The notes under the pieces: model-generated
The model's input: only the letters and a program-made list of their open reading frames with translations
What the model was told of the DNA's origin: nothing
Databases searched by the model: none
Translations under genes and position numbers: made by a program
Part shown: positions 7,877 through 15,681 of the stretch, piece by piece
Layout: every line of letters begins with the position of its first letter
Numbering within the stretch: the first letter of the stretch is position 1
Assembly (NCBI GenBank): GCA_030447785.1
Contig: JAUJOF010000003.1
Span: forward strand, 217,336-281,335
Length of the DNA stretch: 64,000 bases
Direction: 5' to 3'
DNA from: Solirubrobacteraceae bacterium
Lineage (GTDB): Bacteria; Actinomycetota; Thermoleophilia; Solirubrobacterales; Solirubrobacteraceae

Positions 7877-8883
7877 GCCCGACGCTCGAGCGACTGCTGC
7901 GGGTCTTCGTCGAGCCGGGCACACAGCCCGATCGAGCGGTCGCCGAGCGGTCGCGGCGCTCGTCGAGGCGGCATCCGGACCGGGGGCTCGCGGGCGAGCC
8001 CCCGATCCGGTCGCCGGAGCGCCGGGCGGACCGTGGCCTCTCGGAGGCGCGCGCGACCGGGGTCAGGCTCCCGGCGGCCGTCGCGTCGGCGTTCCTGCGT
8101 CCGGCTCCGGCCGAGGCACCGACCCACGGCGGCTTCGCGCCGCCGCGCCCGCCCGAGCCGCGCCGGCCGGTGCCGTCGGCCGCTCCCGTGCGGCTGCGCC
8201 CCGAGGACCCGGCCGCCGAGCGGCTGCCATGCCCGGCCGGGCACGGCGACGTCGAGGGAGCCGTGGCGGCCGGGCCGGACAGCGATAGGCGTCCGCACGC
8301 GCCTGTGGTGGCGGTGCTCTGCCCTCCCGCGCGCGCGACCGCCTTCGGCCTCGCGGTGGGCGCTGCTCTGGCGCGGGGCACGGTGACGGGGGCGCTCGTC
8401 TGCCGCTGGCCCGGCGACCCGGACGCGCGCATGCCAGCCGGACCCGCGCGACGCGCGGCACGCCGCCTGTGCGCCGCGCTCGCCGCGCGTGACGTCGAGG
8501 CGCGTGCGGTCGGCCGGCTGGTCCTGGCCGACCTCCCGCCCGATCCGCTCGCGGCGCTGACCGCCGGCGCCCGCGCCGCGGCGGCCGCCGGCGACCGGCC
8601 GATCCTGCACGTCGTGGCCGGTCCGCGCCCCGAGGAGCTGACGGAGCTGCTGCGCGCCGCCGACCGGGTTCTGGTGGCCACCGACACCGGCGATCCCGCC
8701 GACGAGGAGGAGACCGGCACGGGCACCCGGCTCGCCGCCCTCGCCGCGGCCGGTCTGTGCGCCGAGGGCGTCGACGCCCGGCCACTGCTCCTGCCCAGGC
8801 TACCCAGCACGCGCCTCCTCCCCGGTCTCGGAGCGCCCGCGCTCCGCCCGGCGCTCGCCGAGGCGCTGGAGGGGCTGCGATGA
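7873..8883 (+). CDS. unrecognised protein of the pseudopilin cluster
   Basis: A 336-residue protein in the same operon, with ATGA overlaps at both ends. The first 140 residues are Arg/Pro/Ala-rich and look unstructured. The remainder alternates beta-alpha (PVVAVLCPPARATAFGLAVG, DRPILHVVAGPRPEELTELL, DRVLVATDTGDP), a Rossmann-like pattern reminiscent of degenerate TadZ/CpaE proteins. No P-loop is visible. I do not recognise a specific family. Its position between pseudopilins and the TadG-like fusion suggests a role in their assembly or localisation, which is inference only. Confidence 0.6.
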   Translation: MSPTLERLLRVFVEPGTQPDRAVAERSRRSSRRHPDRGLAGEPPIRSPERRADRGLSEARATGVRLPAAVASAFLRPAPAEAPTHGGFAPPRPPEPRRPVPSAAPVRLRPEDPAAERLPCPAGHGDVEGAVAAGPDSDRRPHAPVVAVLCPPARATAFGLAVGAALARGTVTGALVCRWPGDPDARMPAGPARRAARRLCAALAARDVEARAVGRLVLADLPPDPLAALTAGARAAAAAGDRPILHVVAGPRPEELTELLRAADRVLVATDTGDPADEEETGTGTRLAALAAAGLCAEGVDARPLLLPRLPSTRLLPGLGAPALRPALAEALEGLR

Positions 8884-10223
8884 GGACCCGTCTCGCTCGC
8901 GGGCGAGTGGCAACCCCCGCGGGCTGGCAGCGAGGACAGGCCACGGTCCTGGTCGTCGGCCTCCTCATGGCGATCGTCGCCGGCGGACTGGTCCTCGGCG
9001 GGGTGGCGGAGGGACTCGGGATCCAGGGTGACCAGCAGCGGGCGGCGGACCTGGCCTCGCTGGCCGGCGCGCGCTCGATGCACGGCGACTACTCTGGTCT
9101 CTTCGAGCCGGCGAGCCTCGGGGGTCGGGCCAATCCCGCCCACGTGGAGCTCGCCGACTACAAGGCGTCGGCCCGCCGGGCGGCGCGGGCCACCGCCCGG
9201 CGCAACGGCGCCGAGGATGTGACCGTCTCCTTCCCCGACGAGGACACGTTCGCGCCCGTGCGCATGAGGGTGACGGTCCGCGACCCCGTCGACGTCGCCG
9301 CCCGCGAGGTCACGGCGGGCGCGGTAGCCGAGGCCGAACTCGCGCCGCCGGCGATGCTCTCCATGACCGGGCCGCCCGGCGCGGGCGAGTATCAAGGGCC
9401 GTTCGCGCACCGGCAGGGAAAGCCCATGCGCCCCGACGTCGCCCGCGCCTTCGATCGCATGGCCGCCGCCGCGCGCAAGGCCGGGCACGCCCTGATCGTC
9501 ACCAGCGCCTTTCGCTCGCGCGCCGAGCAGGCCGCCCTGTTCGCGCGCAACCCCAATCCCAGGTGGGTCGCGCCCCCGGGCAAGTCGCTGCACCGCCTGG
9601 GCACCGAGCTCGACCTCGGCCCGGCGAGCGCGTACGGGTGGCTCGCCGCGAACTCCCGCCGCTTCGGCTTCATCAAGCGCTACTCCTGGGAACCCTGGCA
9701 CTTCGGTTACGTCCTGAACGCGGGGACGTCGTCGGTGGGCTACGGCGGCTCTGGCTCCGGTGGCGACGGTGAGCGGCGGGGCGCGGTGCCCGGCTTCGTT
9801 CCCGCGCGCTTCGCGCCCATGATCGCCCGCGCGGCACAGCGCTGGAACGTCTCAGCGGCGCTTCTGGCGGCGCAGATCCACGCCGAGTCGGGGTTCAATC
9901 CGTTCGCGCGCTCGCCCGCCGGGGCGCGGGGCATTGCCCAGTTCATGCCGGGTACCGCCGCCGCTTACGGCCTGCGCAACCCCTTCGATCCGGAGGCGGC
10001 CATCAACGCCCAGGCGCACCTCATGCGCGACCTGCTGCGCCAGTTCGCCTCCGTGCCCCTCGCGCTGGCCGCCTACAACGCGGGCCCGGCGCCCGTACAG
10101 CGCTGTGGCTGCATCCCGCCCTACCCCGAGACCCGCGGCTACGTCGCGCGCATCCTCGGCCTCCTTGGCGGCGCGGGCGAGATCGCCGCCGGCGGTGGCC
10201 TCGAGGTCCGCCTCGTGCGCTGA
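8880..10223 (+). CDS. TadG-like pseudopilin fused to VanY-type carboxypeptidase and SLT lytic transglycosylase
   Basis: A 447-residue three-part protein. Residues about 18-160 are TadE/G-like: GQATVLVVGLLMAIVAGG, then DLASLAGARSM, the Flp-assembly TadG signature. Residues about 165-285 are a LAS/VanY D-Ala-D-Ala carboxypeptidase: SAFRSRAEQAALF, zinc ligands His238 and Asp245 (SLHRLGTELDLG), catalytic Glu271 and zinc ligand His274 (EPWHFGYV). After a Gly/Ser linker, residues about 305-430 are a lytic transglycosylase: catalytic Glu336 in HAESGFNPFA, then GIAQFMPGTAAAYG and AAYNAG. All active-site residues are present. It probably opens peptidoglycan at the membrane for a pilus-like structure. 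Confidence 0.88.
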   Translation: MRTRLARGRVATPAGWQRGQATVLVVGLLMAIVAGGLVLGGVAEGLGIQGDQQRAADLASLAGARSMHGDYSGLFEPASLGGRANPAHVELADYKASARRAARATARRNGAEDVTVSFPDEDTFAPVRMRVTVRDPVDVAAREVTAGAVAEAELAPPAMLSMTGPPGAGEYQGPFAHRQGKPMRPDVARAFDRMAAAARKAGHALIVTSAFRSRAEQAALFARNPNPRWVAPPGKSLHRLGTELDLGPASAYGWLAANSRRFGFIKRYSWEPWHFGYVLNAGTSSVGYGGSGSGGDGERRGAVPGFVPARFAPMIARAAQRWNVSAALLAAQIHAESGFNPFARSPAGARGIAQFMPGTAAAYGLRNPFDPEAAINAQAHLMRDLLRQFASVPLALAAYNAGPAPVQRCGCIPPYPETRGYVARILGLLGGAGEIAAGGGLEVRLVR

Positions 10224-10236
10224 CGCTAACGCGCGG

Positions 10237-10250
10237 GTATGCTGGCATAC
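10237..10250. promoter_or_regulatory. inverted repeat abutting the vapB start; likely autoregulatory operator
   Basis: The arms GTATGC (10237-10242) and GCATAC (10245-10250) are perfect inverted repeats with a 2-base centre, ending one base before ATG 10251. VapB antitoxins usually bind palindromes at their own promoter, so this is a good operator candidate. Confidence 0.5.
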
Positions 10251-10481
10251 ATGAAGCGGACCACCGTGAAGATCCCCGATGCCCTCGACGGACGCCTACG
10301 CCACGAGGCCCAGCGGCGCGGCACGACCATCTCCCAGGTCACGCGCGACGCGCTGGAGGCCCACCTCGGTGAGGGATCTCGCCGCCGCCTGGCCGGAGCC
10401 GGCGAGTGGCGCAGTGGTCGCGGCGACGTATCCGCGCGGATCGAGGAGATCCTGGCCCGCGAGCTAGGCGGTGCCCGCTGA
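10251..10481 (+). CDS. vapB: VapB-type ribbon-helix-helix antitoxin
   Basis: The 76-residue protein begins MKRTTVKIPDALDGRLRHEAQRRGTTISQVTRDALEAHL when started at ATG 10251, a standard ribbon-helix-helix fold (first strand KRTTVKIP, then two helices). An alternative ATG at 10239 lies within the palindrome and is less likely. The C-terminal part (VSARIEEILARELG) would wrap the toxin. It overlaps the PIN-domain toxin gene by four bases, the typical antitoxin-toxin order. Confidence 0.85.
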   Translation: MKRTTVKIPDALDGRLRHEAQRRGTTISQVTRDALEAHLGEGSRRRLAGAGEWRSGRGDVSARIEEILARELGGAR

Positions 10482-10897
10482 TCGTCGACGCCGGACCGCT
10501 CTACGCGGTCTTCGACGCCGACGACGCCCATCACGTCGCCTGTCGCGAGCTGCTCGAGGAGCATCCCGGGCCGCTGGTCGTACCCCAGCTCGTGATCACC
10601 GAGGTGGCGTATCTGCTCGCCTCGCGCCTCGCGCCGCGCGCCGAAGTGCAGTTCCTCGGGGACTTGGCGGGAGGGACGTACCTCGGTGAGCCGGTGGCGC
10701 CCGGCGACTGGTTGCGCATCGCCGAGCTCGTGGCGCGATACCACGACCTGCCACTCGGAGCGGTCGACGCGTCGGTCGTCGCCACCGCCGAGCGGCTCGG
10801 CTCCACCACGGTCGCCACCCTCGATCGTCGGCACCTCGGCGTGGTGCATCCTGCGCACGCCGACCACTTCGAGCTGCTGCCGTGTCTTCTGGACTAG
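10478..10897 (+). CDS. vapC: VapC-type PIN-domain ribonuclease toxin (probable CTG start)
   Basis: A PIN-domain RNase of 139 residues. The acidic active-site set is visible: the first Asp in LIVDAGPLYAVFDADD, Glu in LVITEVAYLLA, Asp in LPLGAVDASVVATAERLG, and the last Asp in VATLDRRH. No ATG, GTG or TTG is in frame at the expected start. CTG 10478 overlaps the antitoxin stop as CTGA, mimicking the usual ATGA coupling, so I take CTG as the start. An in-frame ATG at 10406 would add 24 residues inside vapB and is less likely. Confidence 0.82.
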   Translation: MIVDAGPLYAVFDADDAHHVACRELLEEHPGPLVVPQLVITEVAYLLASRLAPRAEVQFLGDLAGGTYLGEPVAPGDWLRIAELVARYHDLPLGAVDASVVATAERLGSTTVATLDRRHLGVVHPAHADHFELLPCLLD

Positions 10898-11030
10898 CCC
10901 CTCGCCGGGTGCATCACACCGCCTCGTGCGCTCCACGGGATGTCGCCACCGTGCGGCTGCCCCACGGCGTTCGACCACGGCCGGCCCGGGTAACCGCGAC
11001 GGTGACCGTCCCCCCACGAAAGAGGAGCCC

Positions 11031-12008
11031 ATGGCCGCCGACACCATCGAGGAGCAGCTTGTCTCCTACCTGACCGACGCGCACTCCATCGAGCAGCAGG
11101 CCATCGCCCAGCTGCGCGCCGCGCCGAAGATCGCCGGGGAGCCTCAGCTCGCCACCGCGCTGCGCGACCACCTGGCCGAGAGCGAGCAGCAGCAGCGGCT
11201 GGTCGGCGAGCGGCTCGAGGCTCACGGCGGCTCTCCCTCGAAGCTCAAGGAGGCCGTCATGCGGGTGAGCGGCCCCGCCTTCGTGCTGTTCGCGAAGTCC
11301 CAGCCCGACACGCCGGGGAAGCTCGCGACCCACAGCCTCTCCTACGAGCACCTGGAGCTGGCCTCCTACGAGCTGCTGGGGCGGGTGGCGGGCCGGGCCG
11401 GCGACGAGCAGACCGTCGCCGTGGCCCAGCGCATCCGCGACGAGGAGGCCGCCATGGCGGAGCGCATCGAGGCCCTCTTCGACGCGACCACCGAGGCTTC
11501 CCTGGCCGCCCAGGAGCCCGACGACCTCACCGAGCAGCTGACGAAGTACCTCGCCGACGCCCACGCCATCGAAGGACAGGCCGAGCAGCTCCTGCAGCGC
11601 GCCCCGAAGATACTCGGTGCAGGGGAGCTCGCGCCGCTCTACACCGAGCATCTCGAGGAGACGCGCGAGCACAAGCGTCTGGTCGAGGAGCGCCTGGGCG
11701 CCCTGGGCGCCAAGCCCAGCAAGCTCAAGGACGCCGTCATGCGCCTCGGGGCGCTCAACTGGGGCGGGTTCTTCCAGGGCCACCCCGACACGGCCGGCAA
11801 GCTGACCGCCTTTGCCTACGCCTTCGAGCACCTCGAGATCGGCGCCTACGAGCACCTCAAGCGCGTCGCCCGACGCGCGGGAGATCAGGCGACGGTCGAG
11901 ATGGCCGAGCGGATCCTCGGCGAGGAGCGCACGGCCGCGCAGAAGCTCGCGGGCAGCTTCAGCGCCGCGACGGACGCGTCGCTGCGCCAGCAGGGGGTCG
12001 CCGGCTGA
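11031..12008 (+). CDS. tandem-duplicated DUF892 (YciE/YciF) ferritin-like protein
   Basis: Two homologous DUF892 units form this 325-residue protein. Unit 1 (about residues 4-155) begins TIEEQLVSYLTDAHSIEQQ; unit 2 (about 162-315) begins LTEQLTKYLADAHAIEGQ. Each also has the pair HLAESEQQQRLVGERL / HLEETREHKRLVEERL and the PSKLKEAVMR / PSKLKDAVMR motif, then SYEHLELASYE / AFEHLEIGAYE. The His and Glu residues match the di-metal ligands of this ferritin-like family, which is linked to stress. The usual family member has one unit, so this is an internal duplication. AGAGGAG precedes ATG 11031. Confidence 0.9.
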   Translation: MAADTIEEQLVSYLTDAHSIEQQAIAQLRAAPKIAGEPQLATALRDHLAESEQQQRLVGERLEAHGGSPSKLKEAVMRVSGPAFVLFAKSQPDTPGKLATHSLSYEHLELASYELLGRVAGRAGDEQTVAVAQRIRDEEAAMAERIEALFDATTEASLAAQEPDDLTEQLTKYLADAHAIEGQAEQLLQRAPKILGAGELAPLYTEHLEETREHKRLVEERLGALGAKPSKLKDAVMRLGALNWGGFFQGHPDTAGKLTAFAYAFEHLEIGAYEHLKRVARRAGDQATVEMAERILGEERTAAQKLAGSFSAATDASLRQQGVAG

Positions 12009-12033
12009 CGCAAGGTGGCCCCTCCCGCAAGTC

Positions 12034-13725
12034 TCAGGTGTCGATCTCCTCGAGCAGCCCCCGCTCGGCCACGAGCCCGATCCCCAGCGTCTTGTAGCCC
12101 ACGCCGTCGAAGACCACCGTCAGCTGGTCGCCCTCGGCGTCGATGCGCGCCACGGTGCCCTCGCCCCACTCGCCGTGGCGCACGCGGGCGCCCACCGGCG
12201 GCGCGCCCTCGGGGGCGGTGGCCGGGCCGCCGGCCTGCGTGCCGGCCGCCGAGCCGCCGCTCGCGTCGCACACGTCGCAGTTGGCGCACGGCGGCTCGTA
12301 GGCCTCGCCGAAGTAGGCCAGCAGGAACTCGCGCCGGCACCCGTCGGCCTCGGCGTAGCCGCGCATCATGTCCACGCGGGAGCGGTCGAAGGCCTGGCGG
12401 TCCTCCTCCATCTGCGCGGCGCGGTCCAGCGCCTCGTCCAGGCCGTCGGCGTCCGGGCCGTCGCGCCGCACCCCGACCTCGCCGTCGTCGCGGACCTCCA
12501 CCACGCCGACCTCCTCGAGGCGGTGCACCACCGTGGCCAGCTTGGTCTCCGACAGCGACAGCTCGTCGCGCAGGTCGGGCGGCGGGACGGCCCGGCCGGC
12601 CAGGCGCAGCACCTCGGCCACGCGGTGCATGGCCGGGCGGTCCACCCGCCCGCTGGCGAAGAAGCGACGTAGCCCGAGATCCTCGGCGCGGAAGAAGAGC
12701 ACCGCCCGGGCGGACCGTCCGTCGCGCCCCGCGCGGCCCAGCTCCTGGTAGTAGGCGTCCAGCGACTCGCTGACGTCGTGGTGGACCACGAAGCGCACGT
12801 CGGGCTTGTCGATGCCCATCCCGAAGGCGATGGTGGCCACCACCACGTCGACCGCCCCGTGCTCCATGAAGCCGTCCTGCACCTCGTCGCGGCGGCGGTC
12901 GCCCATGCCGCCGTGGTAGGCCGCCGCCCGCACGCCGCGCTCGCCCAGCGCGCCGGCCAGCCGCTCGGCGCCCTTCTGCGTGGCCGCGTAGACGATCCCC
13001 GCGCCCTCGGCCTGCGCCACCCAGTCCACCAGGGCCTCGGTCTTGTCGTCGGCGTCGCGGAAGGACTGCACGGAGAGGTGGATCTCGGGCCGGTCGAACC
13101 CTCGCACCAGCACCTCGGGCTCGTCGAGCTCGAGGGTCTGCACGATGTCCGCGCGCACCGGGGGGGAGGCCGTCGCCGTCAAGGCCAGGATCGGCACGCA
13201 CCCGCCCGCGCCCAGCCCGCGCCGCGCCGCGGCCAGGCGCAGGTAGTCGGGGCGGAAGTCGTGGCCCCACTGGGAGACGCAGTGTGCCTCGTCGATCACC
13301 AGCAGCGACACCCCGGCCCCGCCCAGGCGCTCGAGCACCTCCTCGCGCAGCAGCTGCTCGGGGGCCAGCAGCACGAACTCCAGCGAGCCGTCCTCCAGGC
13401 CGGCGAACACCGCCTCGCGCGCGCCCTTGCCCAGCGTGGAGTTGAGCACCGCCGCGCGCCCCTCGGGGATGCCCTCGGCCTGGTCGACCTGGTCCTCCTG
13501 CAGCGCGATCAACGGTGAGACGACCACCGTCGGGCCGTCGAGGAAGAGGCCCGCGAGCTGGTAGATCGCCGACTTGCCCGAACCGGTGGCCATGACCGCC
13601 AGCGTGTCGCGCCCGCCCAGCACCGCGCGCACCGCCTCGCCCTGGCCGGGGCGCAGCTCCTCGAAGCCCAGGCGCTCGCGCGCCAGCTCGCGCACGCGCT
13701 TCTCGTTCGGCGGTCGGCGCGCCAC
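12034..13725 (-). CDS. recQ: RecQ-type ATP-dependent DNA helicase with Tudor-like C-terminus
   Basis: A 563-residue superfamily 2 helicase. Motif 0/I: LRPGQGEAVRAVL and MATGSGKSAIYQL; motif II: VIDEAHCVSQWGHDFRPDY (DEAH); motif VI: YYQELGRAGRDG. A winged-helix region follows, with zinc-binding cysteines in CRREFLLAYFGE and CANCDVC near residues 470-500. The usual HRDC domain is replaced by about 60 residues resembling the Tudor-like tail of PcrA/UvrD (GARVRHGEWGEGTVARI). It unwinds DNA in recombinational repair. It is convergent with the DUF892 gene and divergent from uvrC. Confidence 0.93.
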   Translation of the reverse strand: MARRPPNEKRVRELARERLGFEELRPGQGEAVRAVLGGRDTLAVMATGSGKSAIYQLAGLFLDGPTVVVSPLIALQEDQVDQAEGIPEGRAAVLNSTLGKGAREAVFAGLEDGSLEFVLLAPEQLLREEVLERLGGAGVSLLVIDEAHCVSQWGHDFRPDYLRLAAARRGLGAGGCVPILALTATASPPVRADIVQTLELDEPEVLVRGFDRPEIHLSVQSFRDADDKTEALVDWVAQAEGAGIVYAATQKGAERLAGALGERGVRAAAYHGGMGDRRRDEVQDGFMEHGAVDVVVATIAFGMGIDKPDVRFVVHHDVSESLDAYYQELGRAGRDGRSARAVLFFRAEDLGLRRFFASGRVDRPAMHRVAEVLRLAGRAVPPPDLRDELSLSETKLATVVHRLEEVGVVEVRDDGEVGVRRDGPDADGLDEALDRAAQMEEDRQAFDRSRVDMMRGYAEADGCRREFLLAYFGEAYEPPCANCDVCDASGGSAAGTQAGGPATAPEGAPPVGARVRHGEWGEGTVARIDAEGDQLTVVFDGVGYKTLGIGLVAERGLLEEIDT

Positions 13726-13756
13726 GCGCGGCGCCTACCCCTGCGAACAGCGGACC

Positions 13757-13762
13757 TATCCT
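13757..13762 (+). promoter_or_regulatory. -10 element TATCCT for a leaderless uvrC transcript
   Basis: TATCCT ends 6 bases before GTG 13769, the spacing expected if transcription starts at the start codon itself. No Shine-Dalgarno sequence lies between them. Confidence 0.5.
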
Positions 13763-13768
13763 CGACCC

Positions 13769-15661
13769 GTGAGCACGGCGCCCCAAGCCACGTCCCAGCC
13801 CGGGGCCCACCTCGCCGAGCAGCGGCGCACCCTGCCCGACGGCCCGGGCGTCTACCTGTTCCGCGACGAGCGCGGCAAGGTCATCTACGTGGGCAAGGCC
13901 AAGTCGGTGCGCAAGCGGGTCGCCGGCCACTTCTCCCACTCGGTGACCCGCGGCGAGGTCGAGCTGCGCGACCTCGTCAACCACATCGAGTTCCTCCTGG
14001 TCTCCAGCGAGTCGGAAGCGCTGCTGGCCGAGCAGAACTTCATCAAGCAGTACCAGCCGCGCTTCAACATCCGCCTGCGCGACGACAAGTCCTATCCCTA
14101 CATCGCGATCTCCATGGACGAGGACTTCCCGCGGGTGTACTTCACGCGCGAACGCCACCGGCGCAACCGCCTCTACTTCGGTCCCTACTCCAACGCCAAG
14201 CGCGTGCGCAGCACGCTGGAGCTGCTGGGCAAGATCTTCCTGCTGCGCTCGTGCAACGGCGCCGAGCCGGGCCGGCGCAGCGGCTCGCCGTGCCTGGACT
14301 TCTACATCAAACGCTGCGGGGCGCCCTGCGTCGACTACGTCTCCAAGGAGGAGTACCGCCACGCCATCGACGGGGTGATCGCCTTCCTCCAGGGCCGCCT
14401 GCGCGAGATCGAGCGTGACCTCGAGGCACGCATGCGCGCCGCCGCCGCCGCCCAGGAGTTCGAGACCGCCGCGCTGGAGCGCAACCGCCTCAGGTCGGTC
14501 CAGAGCCTGATGGAGCGCCAGCGCGTGGCCAAAGAGGCGGTCGGCACACTGGACGCGGTGGCCGTCGCCGTCGACGCCACCGATGCCAACGCCCAGGTCT
14601 TCCAGGTGCGCGACGGCGTGCTCAGCGACCGCCAGTCCTTCTACCTGGCCAACGAGGCGGCCGACGACGTGGGGGAGGTCGCCCAGCAGTTCCTGTTGCA
14701 GTTCTACGCGGGCACGACCTCCATCCCCGCCCAGATCGTCGTGCAGGGCGAGCTGCCCGACCGCGAGGCGCTCGCCGTCGCGCTGGGCGAGCGCCGCGGC
14801 GGACGGGTGGAGCTGCGCGCGGCCGAGCGCGGCGACAAGCGGCGCATCCTCGACCTGGCCGAGCGCAACGCCAGGCTGGCGCTCGACCAGGAGCGCCTGA
14901 AGGTCGAGCGCCGCCGCCAGCAGCGCGTGGAGGCCCTCGACGCCCTGCAGGACGCCCTCGGGCTCGACGGGCTCCCGGTGCGCATCGAGTGCTTTGACAT
15001 CTCCAACCTGATGGGCACGAACACCACGGCCTCGATGGTGGTCTTCGAGGGCGGTGCCCCCAAGAAGAGCGACTACCGGCGCTTCACGGTGCGCTCCACC
15101 GAGCAGGGGGTGCCCGACGACTTCCAGGCCATGGAGGAGGTGCTGGGCCGCCGCCTGGCCCAGTGGGAGCGCCAGCAGGACCTCTCGCCCCACGACCCCA
15201 AGCGCAACGAGAGCTTCGCCACGCTGCCCTCGCTGATCGTCATCGACGGCGGACGCGGTCAGCTCGCCGCCGGCGTGCGCGCGCTGCAGGCCTTTCGCGA
15301 ACGCGGCGTCGCGGTGGTCTCGCTGGCCAAGCGGGTGGAGGAGGTCTTCCTGCCCGGCCGGCGCGAGCCGCTGAGGCTGGGCCACGAGAGCGCCGCCCTC
15401 CAGTTGCTCCAGCGCGTGCGCGACGAGGCCCACCGCTTCGCGATCACCCACCACCGCTCGCGCCGCGACCGCGAGCTGACCACCTCGATCCTCGACGACC
15501 TGTCCGGCATCGGCCCCGCGCGCAAGCGCGCGCTGCTCAACCACTTCGGCTCGCCCGACGCGGTCGTGGCCGCCAGCCGCGAGGAGCTCGAGGGCGTGCG
15601 TGGCCTCCCGCCGAAGGTCGCCCGCGAGCTTCACGCGATGTTGCACAGGACCGTCCGCTGA
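13769..15661 (+). CDS. uvrC: excinuclease ABC subunit C
   Basis: UvrC (630 residues) makes the dual incisions in nucleotide excision repair with UvrA and UvrB. The N-terminal GIY-YIG nuclease reads LPDGPGVYLFRDERGKVIYVGKAKSVRKRV. The Cys-rich region (CLDFYIKRCGAPC), UVR motif, RNase H-like nuclease (RIECFDISNLMGTNTTASMVVFEGG, then LIVIDGGRGQLAA) and C-terminal helix-hairpin-helix (LSGIGPARKRALLNHFGS) all follow in order. GTG 13769 is chosen from the domain boundary and the upstream -10. It is followed by rapZ after 20 bases, a widespread actinobacterial order. Confidence 0.96.
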   Translation: MSTAPQATSQPGAHLAEQRRTLPDGPGVYLFRDERGKVIYVGKAKSVRKRVAGHFSHSVTRGEVELRDLVNHIEFLLVSSESEALLAEQNFIKQYQPRFNIRLRDDKSYPYIAISMDEDFPRVYFTRERHRRNRLYFGPYSNAKRVRSTLELLGKIFLLRSCNGAEPGRRSGSPCLDFYIKRCGAPCVDYVSKEEYRHAIDGVIAFLQGRLREIERDLEARMRAAAAAQEFETAALERNRLRSVQSLMERQRVAKEAVGTLDAVAVAVDATDANAQVFQVRDGVLSDRQSFYLANEAADDVGEVAQQFLLQFYAGTTSIPAQIVVQGELPDREALAVALGERRGGRVELRAAERGDKRRILDLAERNARLALDQERLKVERRRQQRVEALDALQDALGLDGLPVRIECFDISNLMGTNTTASMVVFEGGAPKKSDYRRFTVRSTEQGVPDDFQAMEEVLGRRLAQWERQQDLSPHDPKRNESFATLPSLIVIDGGRGQLAAGVRALQAFRERGVAVVSLAKRVEEVFLPGRREPLRLGHESAALQLLQRVRDEAHRFAITHHRSRRDRELTTSILDDLSGIGPARKRALLNHFGSPDAVVAASREELEGVRGLPPKVARELHAMLHRTVR

Positions 15662-15681
15662 CCAGGCACACTGCATCCCTG

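Noticed and set aside
11885-15676. 1263-codon minus-strand frame across recQ and uvrC
   Set aside because: It is the antisense of uvrC and an off-frame of recQ; no recognisable domain, and both real genes are complete.
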